Source: Bromus sterilis (taxonomy: Eukaryota; Streptophyta; Magnoliopsida; Poales; Poaceae). From it: a DNA stretch of 64,000 bases. Both the position numbers and the translations under genes were made by a program. The notes below the pieces were generated by a model. The model had not been told where the DNA came from, did not search any database, and was given only the letters and a program-made list of their open reading frames with translations. Location: contig OX465595.1 in assembly GCA_950022295.1 (NCBI GenBank), positions 218,887,770 to 218,951,769 of the forward strand, written 5' to 3'. Positions 47,101 to 56,253 of this stretch are shown one piece after another (within the stretch, counting starts at the first letter, position 1; the number at the start of each line of letters is the position of its first letter).

Positions 47101-48226
47101 GATATGGTGTGCAGATTGAAGAAAGCCCTCTATGGACTGAAGCAAGCCCCTCGGGCTTGGTATGACACACTAAGGGACTTCCTCATCAGGAACGGCTTCA
47201 AATCTGGTTCCCTCGATCCAACTCTTTTAACAAAACGATATGATGATGCATTAATTATTCATATGTCAAATTTATGTTGATGACATAATATTTGGATGCA
47301 CTAACAAGAAATACAGTGAAGAATTTGCATTCTTGATGAGTGAACAGTATCAGATGTCCATGATGGGCGAACTGAAGTTCTTCTTAGGGCTTCAAATTCG
47401 TCAACAACGCAACGACATCTTCATCTCTCAGGAGAAGTACCTCAAGGAGTGCCTGAGGAAATTCGGGATGCAAGACTGCAAGGGCATCAAGACATCGATG
47501 CCTAAAAATGGACAACTTGGCCCTGATGAAAATGGCAAGGACTACGATTAAAAGGTATACCGCTCCATGATAGGTTCTCTGCTATATCTATGTGCATCTA
47601 GGCCTGATATAATGTTGAGCGTTTGCATGTGTTCCCGATTCCAAGCGGCGCCTAAGGAATCGCATCACCAAGCGGTGAAACGAATTCTTCGATATTTGGC
47701 TCACACCCCGTCGCTAGGCTTATGGTATCCAAAAGGCACACAGCTGGATCTCGTTGGGTACTCAGACTCAGATTATGCTGGAGATCGAGTGGATCGGAAG
47801 TCTACCTTAGGAACATGTCATTTCCTCGGACGTTCTCTTGTGTGCTGGTCATCGAAGAAGCAGAACTGCGTCTCCCTCTCCACTGCTGAAGCTGAATACA
47901 TTGCTGCTGGTGCTAGCTGCTCACAGCTTCTTTGGATGAAGCAAACTCTGAAGGACTATGGCATCAACCTGAAGAAAGTACCACTACTATGTGACAATGA
48001 GAGCGCCATCAAGATCTCTCAGAATCCAGTACAACACTCGAGGACGAAGCATATTGAGATTCGGTATCACTTTCTTCGAGATCATGTATGAAAGGAAGAT
48101 ATCGTCATCAGCCACGTGAAGACTGAAGACCAACTTGCTGATATATTCACTAAGCCTTTGGATGAGAAGCGATTTATCACTCTGAGGTGTGAGCTAAATA
48201 TCTTAGATTCCTCAAACGTGCAGTGA
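44158..48226 (+). pseudogene. Maximus-like copia pol (protease, integrase, RT, RNase H)
   Basis: Order: gag-pol linker (IGMFKSLKGHQSLCDMLKKQ), stop at 44,782, protease (WVMDSGCTNHMTG, near 45,014), pre-integrase zinc region (WLWHQRLGHAGMRNL ... CGACEAGK), and integrase core with LLHMDLFGP, RSDNGTEF and PQENGVVERKNQ (D, D, E). RT follows (WIYRNKLDEDGQV, LYQMDVKSAFLNG, ALYGLKQAPRAWYD, catalytic YVDD at 47,273-47,284), then RNase H (YSDSDYAGDRVDRKSTLG, LSTAEAEYIAA, DNESAIKISQNP, TKHIEIRYHFLRDHV) and the tail DQLADIFTKPLDEKRF to TGA 48,226. Breaks: stops at 44,782, 46,228 (same frame), 47,549 (position usually Gln) and 48,089, and a 4-bp tandem duplication (ATTA, 47,250-47,257) that shifts the frame just before YVDD. 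All catalytic motifs are still recognisable. Confidence 0.93.
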
Positions 48227-49314
48227 ATGGACACACATCCTAACGCTTAAACAATATTGAAGAATCCTGATGTACAACACACGATGCGTCGTACTCCTCA
48301 AATCATGTGGAACTACCTTGCTAAGTGTGAAGAAATTAACGTGGAATTGACACAAGATCCATACGACAATTGTATGGTATCAAGTGTCTCATTTCCTATA
48401 AGGTGGGTAGCGCCACCGCCCAAACACCTCAGGATTTGTTGTTCCTCAACTTCCTCAGGATTTCAAGTCTTCATTACTGATGATTACCGTGTTTGTCCTC
48501 AACAGCGTTCACCTATAGTTATTTTTTTTCAAATTTTGCTTCTTCATCTAGGTGAACGTGATCGGACCCGTCTCTCTGTGCTCACTTATCTAATCTGTCT
48601 ATCTCATATGCGTTCATCCGGAAAACATGTATTCCTCAGGCTGAGACCATTAGTCTTCATCATCAGCCTGAGACCATTTGTCTTCATCCTCAACCCTTGT
48701 CCTCAAGTTCCTAAAATCAAGGATTTACAGTTACAACTGTCTTCAATTTGTTGCGATTTTACCGCACGTCGTGTTATCCACCATTAGGATATCCATGGAG
48801 GATCCCAACAATCAGGGGCAATCTGGTCCACAAATTTTGCAACCCCTCAGCTTTCACCCCTCTATAAATAGCCCTCTACCCCCCCGGTCATTTCCACCCA
48901 CCTCTTCTCTCACTCTCGCGCCGCCCTTGAGCTCCTCAAGCTCTCGTGCTAACGTCGCCGGAGTTCGCCGTCGCCGGGGACGAAGACTCGTGGTTCCTCA
49001 GCATTCGCCTCAATTCTGGTATGCCAATTCCTCAGTGGCTTATTCCTCAGTGTCTCATTCCTCAGTACTGTTGTGTCCTCAAGCCAGTTAATCCTCAACT
49101 ATACTGCTAGCTTTCTGAGACCTATACCTATGCCTCATTCCTTTGTTTTCCTCAGCCTATTCCTCATGAACGCATATAACCGTACCCCACTTCACTCGCA
49201 AGTTAACTCTGTCACAGGTACATGTTTGCTGAGGAATCGTATGGTTCTCATAGTCTCACTTCATTTGCAGCTCATCTTGAACGAACCATTCCTCAGTCTC
49301 CACCACTGAAGAAA
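48227..49314 (+). other. spacer and leader before the third Maximus-like frame
   Basis: About 1.1 kb between pol and the third frame, rich in CCTCA repeats. The plus-strand frame 48,257-48,787 has no recognisable domain. It contains the TATA-like site at 48,863-48,871, then a pyrimidine-rich and GC-rich stretch resembling a 5' UTR, a candidate donor (TCTG|GTATGCC, near 49,018) and candidate acceptors (CTGTCACAG near 49,217, TTCATTTGCAG at 49,270). Confidence 0.55.
48863..48871 (+). promoter_or_regulatory. internal TATA-like site before the third frame
   Basis: CCTC-TATAAATAGCC-CTCTACCCCCC, sharing TATAAATAGCC and the C-rich downstream context with the LTR promoter at 42,061. It lies about 450 bp before the start codon at 49,315. 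It could drive a separate transcript of the third frame; this is inferred from sequence only. Confidence 0.5.
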
Positions 49315-52300
49315 ATGGCTCCTCGGCGTAAGCTCGCTGATACTGCTAGAGACCTACCTCCTGAGCTCTATGAGAAGCTGAAGACTCCCGAACGTGAAAC
49401 TGCTGATGATCGTAAGAAAAGGGTCCAGAAGATCACAAGAGAATGGGCCAAGCGTTGGGTGGCATATCAATGGCTTAATCCTCAACATGAAGAAATGTTT
49501 GCTGTCAATTCGCCGCTGAAGACCTTGGTTATCAAGGCTCGACCTCCACCTGCACCAGGCGTCATTCCTGATCCCACAACAATGCACACTCCTGATGAAT
49601 TTCCTGAGGCATATGAGAAATACCTCAAGCGAAGTCGCAGCCGTGTCAAGGATCTGGTCCGTGACATGTCTCCATCAATACAGATTCCGCCTCAGGCTCA
49701 GGCTCAACCCAGGCCACAACCTCCGCCTCAGCACCGCAAAAAGGCTGCTGGCATCAAGCCCTCCATGAAGTCCTCAGCTAAGCCTCATGTTGTCGGTTCC
49801 TCTTCTCAATGCACGGATGGTGCTTCCCCCTCCTCAAGGATTCGCACTGATGAATCTGGAAATGCTCCTGAGGCCTCAACCACAATGCCTCAGTCTCACA
49901 TGAAGACCAAAACTGTTCTTCAACGCGGCCCACGCCCCTCACCAAAGAAAACTGCTATGCGTGGCGCCATTCCTCATACTCCTCAAACCTCTGATGATGA
50001 AGATGAATTTGAGGATTTGGCCGGCTTCGTCGCCACTGAAGAAGATAAGATTGAATATGTGCGCGCTGCAGCCAGACACAAAGCTGAAGCAACGGGTTCA
50101 GAAATCCCGCTTCTCCTTGATCCCAAGAAGATCTTGGAGTACATCGAAATTTGGTCTGTCAAGCCTGACACTCCTCTTGATGATTTGGACATTCCTAAAG
50201 ACATCAAGTTCTATGTTCAACAGTTCCTCATAAATGAGATTCATCAACGTGATCTTCAGAAACAGTTGCAGGCCAAACTGAAGAAAGTCCTCAGTGACTT
50301 CATAAAGAAACCTATCACTGATGTTACTCCTCAGGAGTTTATAGAGCATCAATGTGAAGTTCAACGCCTCAACACTGAGTGCGCTGCCAACCGTGCCTAT
50401 ATAGGCAAATCCAAGGAACGGATGTCTCAGCAGATGACAAAGTTGATGAAGCTTCGACAACCTGCTTCCTCAGTACCCCCTGCTGCCTCTGCCAAAAGCC
50501 TCAAGCGCCTGCCTGAAGCCCAACCCTCAACTCCACCTGCTGCGAAGAATCCTACTGTTGAGGACCCCATTGATGCTACACCACTTTCCTCAGCTCCTCC
50601 GGCATCAAAGGCCGCTGATACCACCGTTCTCATTACTGCTGCCTCAACTCCACCTCCAAATCCACAGCGCAGCTTAATCGTCTTCACTCCACCCCCTGCT
50701 GCAACACCCATTGTTCCAACTCCTCCGTCCCCACCGCCACCGACTATCACTGAAGTTGAGGACATGGACGTCGACATTATGGATCATGGAACTCCTCGCG
50801 TCCATGATGAGGATTATGGGCTGAACAACTCGCCCACCCATACTATCTTCTCACCTGAGCCTCACTCCCCCACCGTGACTGAGGTGCTTCCTGATACTTC
50901 TCTGTAGTCTGAAGAATCAGTTGGTGCATCGTCCTCAGCGTCTGATGCTGATGACCCAGAAGCCACAAGTGCTCCCACAAATACTGATGTTGATACTGAT
51001 GCTGCAGCAACCACTACTACTGATACTGATGCAGCTGAAACTACCACTGTTGATCCTAAGCCCGATCCCCCTGTCGCTGAAACTGAAGCTGAAGCCGAGC
51101 ACAGCACAAATGCTCCTCCTGAAGCAGAAAACAATACAAATGCTCATGCTGAAGCCTCCAAGGATGGCTCTGAAGACAAACAGGCAACATCACCTCGTCT
51201 TCCCAAGGACCTCAACACGTCTGTGCCTGAAGCCTCAACACCTCCGCCTCAGCCTCAAGCCTCTCTTCAGCTTGAAGTGCCTCAAGCGCCTACACCACCT
51301 CAAGGCCCAGTTCAAGCTCGGTCCTTGTGTCCGAAGCAGAAGAAACCATTCTTCCGTGACCTTGATGCTGATGATACCCCAAGCTTCGATGCTACTTATT
51401 TCTTCAATGCCATGAGTTTCTTCCAGGAGGGGATTCAAAATCCATATCACTCTGCTCCACCGCGAAAGCTGCTGAGGATCTGGACTGCCCCTCAGAAGAA
51501 CTATTATGCTTCAGTTCTTTATAAGCAAAACAAACTATTTCCTCACAAGCATATTCCTCTAATGGATATGGAAGCCCTTCCCTGCTTCAACAATGTGCTT
51601 GAGGATCTGCATCATGCCAAGCTGCTTCAGTTCTGCTCCGAATGCATCCACTGGAATGAAGAGCTCGTGCTCCAGTTTTATGCAACTTTGTATGTTTCAG
51701 GAGATCCTTTGGATATCAACACCTGGGTCCTCGAGTGGATGACTGAGCATCATCACTACACCATCACTGTTCCTGAAGCAATTGCCATTCTTGAGTTGCC
51801 TCAGTGCACTTCCCCAACTGCTTGCTCCTATGGGTCTCAAATTCTTCGAGATGACCTGATGAACATGCTCATGAAGCCTCAGGCATCTGAAGCCCGAGCT
51901 CGCACAAAGTTTCTAGTCTCTGAGCTTCTGTATCTGCCAAGTACACTTTATTGGATTCTGGCGAAGACCTTCTTCCCCATTAAAGGCTATGAATTCTCTG
52001 CTGAAGAAGTCATTGGCATCATGAAGAACATACTCCACAACCTCTGCATGTCTGGGCCAATCAACGTTCCTAACTTCTTCTTCAGAACTCTGGTGGATGC
52101 AGCACAGAATCCTTATATCCTGAAGCCATATGCGCCATGGATCATGAAGCTCACCCGAGCCACGACTGGTATTGATTTCCAACCTGATCACCCGAATCAT
52201 CGGACATATCTGCCGCCTGTCGAAGTGCTTCAGCATACGATTGCTTCAACTGATAAGGGCAAAGGCATATTCTATGAAGAGGTTCTCCCGACCAATTCCC

Positions 52301-52782
52301 TTGGTGGAAACATTCGTCATCCTCAGTCTCGCACTACTGATGAAACAAGAACTCATGCCTCTACCGAGGACACGACTCAGGCTCGAGTGATGACACACCG
52401 AGAGCTTCTGATTAGTATTCATCAGAAGGTTGACCGAAATCATGATTGGGTGAAGCGTCAGTTTACTGAAATCCTCAGCTACATGGCTCAGACGCATTCT
52501 TCAGTGAATAAAGTACATCAGTACACTCATCATACATATCAACATCTCGATGCCTTTATGAAAGAAGTAATCACCCCTGCAGACCTTGCAAATCTGGATC
52601 TTCAAAAGCCTCCGATTCCTGCAATCAAACCCCCGAGGCAATTCAGACGCTGCACAACTCCTCCTCCGGCCATGGATTCTTATTCTTCAAACCTGGAGTT
52701 GACTGCTGAAGCAGCTGAAGACACTGCTGCCTGCCCTCACACTGCCACAGATTTCCTCAGGCGTGACTCACCTCAGCCTTGA
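49315..52782 (+). pseudogene. extra reading frame of the Maximus-like element
   Basis: One frame of 1,155 codons with a single internal TAG at 50,905-50,907 (after LPDTSL). The start chosen is ATG 49,315 in a good context (GAAAATGGC; MAPRRKLADTARDLPPELYE), although the frame is open from 49,222. The N-terminal half has a basic start, an acidic patch (DDEDEFEDL) and Pro/Ser/Thr-rich runs. After the TAG an Asp/Thr/Ala-rich low-complexity stretch follows. The C-terminal 480 residues look folded: FFRDLDADDTPSFDATYFF, RKLLRIWTAPQKNYYASVLY, HWNEELVLQFYATLYVSGDP and PSTLYWILAKTFFPIKGYEF. They resemble the plant transposon protein/ATHILA ORF1-like domain (tentative). No signal peptide or membrane segment is seen, so an env role has no support. 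In SIRE/Maximus elements a frame at this place is usual. Its job is unknown. Confidence 0.8.
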
Positions 52783-53300
52783 AGCATCTTCAAAGGGGCG
52801 TTAGCTTCAGTTTTTCCCTTTTTGTTCATTTTATGACAAATGGGGAGAAATCTGTTAGTCTTCAAGCGGGTGTTAGTTATGGGGTTCTTCAGTTAGAACT
52901 CTCGTTCTTCAGATTTTTTTTGTAACGAGTTGTAAACTGTAATTTTTGTGTTTGCCTGATACTATTCCTCAGTTACCTCATGCTATTTCCTCAAGTTTAT
53001 CATATATGCATGTGATTGTCTCTGCAAACACCTCTCTCAGTGTGTTGTTTAAATTCCTCAAACACTTCATAACATTCACTGTTTCAAAAAATGCCTGGAT
53101 ATAGGGGGAGCTCCTCATATACCTCAAAATTCTTTAGATATTAAAAATTCTTCAACTCATATGCATATTCTCAGGGGGAGCTTCATTATATCCAGCTTAA
53201 TGATACAAATGTTCTTCAAAGATTTTATTCTTCAAACTCATAATTTTATCCCCGTTGAAGCTTAACCTGATTGTCATCAAATAACCAAAAAGGGGGAGAT
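52783..53300 (+). other. Maximus-like 3' untranslated region and polypurine tract
   Basis: Non-coding, T-rich. It contains AGGGGGAG three times: TAGGGGGAGCTCC near 53,103, CAGGGGGAGCTTC near 53,173, and AAAAAGGGGGAGAT at 53,287-53,300 directly before the LTR. The last is the functional polypurine tract by position. Confidence 0.8.
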
Positions 53301-53980
53301 TGTAAGTGCATCAAGTGCCCTCCCCTTGAGGTTTTGGAGTTTGATGACAAAACGGTTAAGGGACTGATGTGTTTGTGAGTATACACAGGAGAACAGTCCC
53401 TGATGAGGTGTTTAACCACCAATGTCGACTCCCCAAAATGTTGAGGAACATTGGAGAAATCGGTGCGTTTCCTGAAGAATGAAGTTGCGCGAAATCCTGA
53501 GGAATCAGGATCCTGAAGCGTTCGGTTGAAGTTGAAGCTGAGGACGATCCTGAGGACGTTTGCGCTGAAGACGAAGTTGAAGCGTAGTCTTCGCTAAGAC
53601 TTTTTATACTTCTTGAGTCATAGGAAATCACCGCACTGTTGGAGGGGTTGAGGAAAATGAGTTCTGTATTTCTGAGGAAGTGCTCAATTACAAATCCTGA
53701 AGAAGAACCCTGAGGAAATCTCCTGCAGTAGAAGTTCAGTCCTCGGGTGTCTGAGACGTTGTTCTTCAGGACACTGAGGTATCTAACTTCGGTTGAGGAG
53801 TCTGAAGATCTCCAGTGCGACTCTTCTGAAAAAAAAACATGAGGATAGAGAATACTTTGACCGTGCCACGTGTTGCGTGGTGAGAGGCTAGAACTTGTCT
53901 AGCAATGGTCATTTCCGAGGGCATGAGAGTAATTGCATGCATGGGCATTTATGTCCTTTCACCTAGGGTTGCTCCGCGGC

Positions 53981-53989
53981 TATAAATAG
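53981..53989 (+). promoter_or_regulatory. TATA box of the Maximus-like 3' LTR
   Basis: TATAAATAG in the same context as at 42,061. As part of the 3' LTR it could start transcription into the flanking DNA. Confidence 0.75.
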
Positions 53990-54682
53990 CCACCCCCAGC
54001 CCCATTTGTGGGTTGGCTGCTCCGAGAGAAAAACTGACACTTGTCATTTGAGAGCAACCCACCTCTGAGGAAAGTGAAGAACCTATGTGAGAAAAACCAC
54101 CAGCCTGAGTTGTTGAGCATTTCTGAGGAAGTCGGTTTGAGTGATCCGAAGTTTTTACTCTTGAAGACTGGGATCTTCCAGCCGGTGTAGAAGTCTTCAG
54201 TCTGAGGAAGTCAAGATGCAATTTTGACTTCCCGAAGTGACTGAGTCTGTGAAAGTTTCGGGAGTCTACCTTGAAGACTCACCTGAGTTATTGGACGGAG
54301 TCTGAGGACTCTAGTTCAAGGAGAACAAGGTGAAGCCTATGTCTTTTGAGTTGAATCTCAGCCTCTCCAACCAGACGTAGAGTTGTCACAGCAACTTGAA
54401 CTGGTCTACCAAACCAAAGTCTTCAATCTCTGGTGCTATCTCTTCAACCTCTAAAGCTTCAGTATTTGCTATGTTGACTTCTTATGCTTCAGCCCTCCCT
54501 CTTCTCTTTGTCTTCATACTATGCATCTGAAGCACTTCTTCTTATCCGAATTGATTTATTTCTGTTGCGTTATGATGATCTTCCCTAATGATTACATTCT
54601 GTGAAGTTTTATTTCTTCATGATTTTGGTTACTTCTTCAGCCTCATGATTGCTTCAGTCCTGAAGAAAAGCAAAATCTGGTA

Positions 54683-54783
54683 CTTCCTCCGATCCATATT
54701 ACTTGTCCTAAAATTGATGTATCTATCACTAAAATGCATCTAGATACATCCATTTTAAGACAAGTAATATGGATCGGAGGGAG
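54683..54783. mobile_element. Stowaway MITE (Tc1/Mariner)
   Basis: A 101-bp element with terminal inverted repeats of about 28 bp (CTTCCTCCGATCCATATTAC and its complement ending CGGAGGGAG), flanked by TA on both sides (54,681-54,682 and 54,784-54,785). The 5' LTR shows the empty site CTGG-TA-GTAAAATTG at 42,757. It has no coding capacity and is moved by Mariner transposases. Confidence 0.95.
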
Positions 54784-54840
54784 TAGTAAAATTGAAAATC
54801 TCCCATTCACCCCCCCTCTAGTCGATATATTGCACTTTCA

Positions 54841-55643
54841 GCTACCCATCACAGGCAACCATTTTATGATTTAGTTCCAAGAGATCCGAGACGACAGGTC
54901 CCTCTAACTAACAACGAACAAATCCGGGTGGCCCCCGGTGAGTCGACACCCAACTCAAAAGCCGGCCGCGCTCTCAAATCGGTTTCTACCGTCTGTCGCA
55001 GGTTTGGATAGCCGGTTAATCACACATGGGACACCGGGTCCTCAGCCGGACAAAGTGGGCCAGAAAGGGAACTATGTCCTCACTGGTCCAGGTTGGTTTA
55101 AAAACTACTGGCGTACGACCAGCACACACACGGTTTCAAATGGTAAAATCATCTTGGGACACCAATAGAAATGCTTGAAGCTAGGTAGGTAAGAAAAGGG
55201 GACCCCATAAAATCCTACACGCAGTTAGGCACGCTCAGTCTTAAAACCAATACCCGGAACTCGGATCCTAGGTGACTCAAATGGAACAAAGCGTCAGGGC
55301 GGGATAGCCTAGACCGTCCATCCTTCGTCGAATATAGTCAACATTATAATAATCATATCATCAACAGCAATATAATAATGTTATATCCCAAACCCAAGAG
55401 TAACAGGGTAACATCGTAGCATCCTAAGCATGCATACTAAGCAGGGGCTGAGCAACTTGCAATAGTAACATAGCAGTACATGGTTTGCTGGGATGGGACA
55501 TGGCTGTATCGGTTTGAAAGAGGCTGTAAACATGTGGTAGGATCAAACATCGAACCTATCCTAGACTAGCATGCAAACCGCTGGTTGAAATAGAATGGAT
55601 CAGAAGTAATGTATAGTCCTTGCCTGTTGATAAGTCGGGTTCC
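54841..55643 (-). repeat. gypsy LTR 2, second part, truncated
   Basis: Resumes LTR 2 after the copia insertion and follows LTR 1 (36,493-37,289) to CGGGTTCC. There the match stops and an inverted related LTR begins. Confidence 0.9.
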
Positions 55644-56253
55644 AGACGGTAGAGGCCGATTCGGTAGAGGCCGATTCGAGAGCGTGGCCGGCTTTTGAGT
55701 TGGGTGTCGACTCACCGGGGGCCACCCGGAATTGTGCGTTGTTAGTTAGAGGGACTCTGACATTCCGGAGTTTCAGGCGCTTACCTAGCCAAGTGGAAAC
55801 CGGGCGTACATGAGAAGCCTATGATGGGCAGTTGGTACACCCCTGCAGGGTTAAATCTTTTCGAAAATCCATGTCCGCGGTTATGGACGACTTGAGACCT
55901 ACTCCTTGTTCATAGAATAACATCAATTTGAATCATAATTAAAACTTGCCTACCGTGTGAGTACCTTGGTTGCTTTTCCTCGTCCAGGGGGACCGAGAGA
56001 AGATCTAGGTTGTGTCATGTTTGACGTAAGTAGGTGGATAGCAGGCTTATGACGCGATGTCACGTGTATTCTTGGATCTTACCTTTATTCTAATAGAACG
56101 ATAGCCACCATATATGCTAGTGCGGCTGCAACCTTTACTTTTACCTTATCTTACCGTAGGGAGTTAGTTATCCTGTAATGATATAATCTCACCCCTGTTT
56201 TCCTTTCGTGCTTTTACTGTTTTGCCTGATCGGCCGCTGGAGTTGACTATTAC
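55644..56253 (+). repeat. inverted fragment of a related gypsy LTR
   Basis: Plus-oriented sequence related to the reverse complement of 36,300-36,650, in the order GTAGAGGCCGATTC, GGCCGGCTTTTGAGTTGGGT, CACCCCTGCAGGGTTAAATC, GACTTGAGACCTACTCCTTG. It is more diverged from LTR 1 than LTR 2 is. It starts with a 15-bp tandem duplication (GGTAGAGGCCGATTC twice, 55,648-55,677). It ends at GGCCGCTGGAGTTGAC, which resembles the last-exon acceptor region at 62,541, where the third chromovirus LTR is inserted. Confidence 0.75.

Larger units (their letters stand above)
41381..54840 (+). mobile_element. SIRE/Maximus-like copia retrotransposon
   Basis: 13,460 bp with direct LTRs (41,381-42,817 and 53,301-54,840), TG...CA ends (TGTAAGTGCATC ... 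TTGCACTTTCA) and the perfect duplication GCTAC on both sides (41,376-41,380, 54,841-54,845). Internal order: primer-binding site, gag, protease-integrase-RT-RNase H, then a large extra frame (49,315-52,782), then a polypurine tract. This size, the order and the third frame fit the SIRE/Maximus lineage of copia elements. All three coding units carry stops or frameshifts. The LTRs are the same length once the MITE in the second is taken out (1,437 bp each), and they differ at a small number of visible positions. Confidence 0.96.
53301..54840 (+). repeat. Maximus-like 3' LTR (1,540 bp, with a MITE)
   Basis: Same ends as the 5' LTR. It is 103 bp longer, exactly the Stowaway insertion (101 bp plus the duplicated TA). 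Confidence 0.95.
35623..55643 (-). mobile_element. gypsy derivative with large LTRs and minimal interior
   Basis: LTR 1 (35,623-39,913, 4,291 bp), 595 bp of internal DNA (39,914-40,508), then LTR 2 (from 40,509). LTR 2 is split by a copia element at 41,381-54,840, resumes at 54,841 and is cut at 55,643. LTR ends are TGTAAGGCCC and GGGTTGTTACA on the plus strand. The primer-binding site at 40,493-40,505 faces LTR 2 on the minus strand. A possible left duplication is ATATC (35,618-35,622), but the right end is lost. With almost no interior it resembles a LARD/TRIM-like derivative that would depend on a full relative. Confidence 0.88.

Noticed and set aside
48257..48787. 176-codon frame after Maximus-like pol
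   Set aside because: No recognisable domain. It starts just beyond the end of pol and overlaps the TATA-bearing spacer.
49315..52782. Envelope gene of a retrovirus-like element
   Set aside because: No signal peptide, transmembrane segment or glycoprotein-like Cys pattern is visible. The C-terminal part resembles plant retroelement ORF1-type proteins.
54683..54783. miRNA precursor
   Set aside because: Ends CTTCCTCCGATCC/GGATCGGAGGGAG with TA target duplication and an empty site in the sister LTR identify it as a Stowaway MITE.
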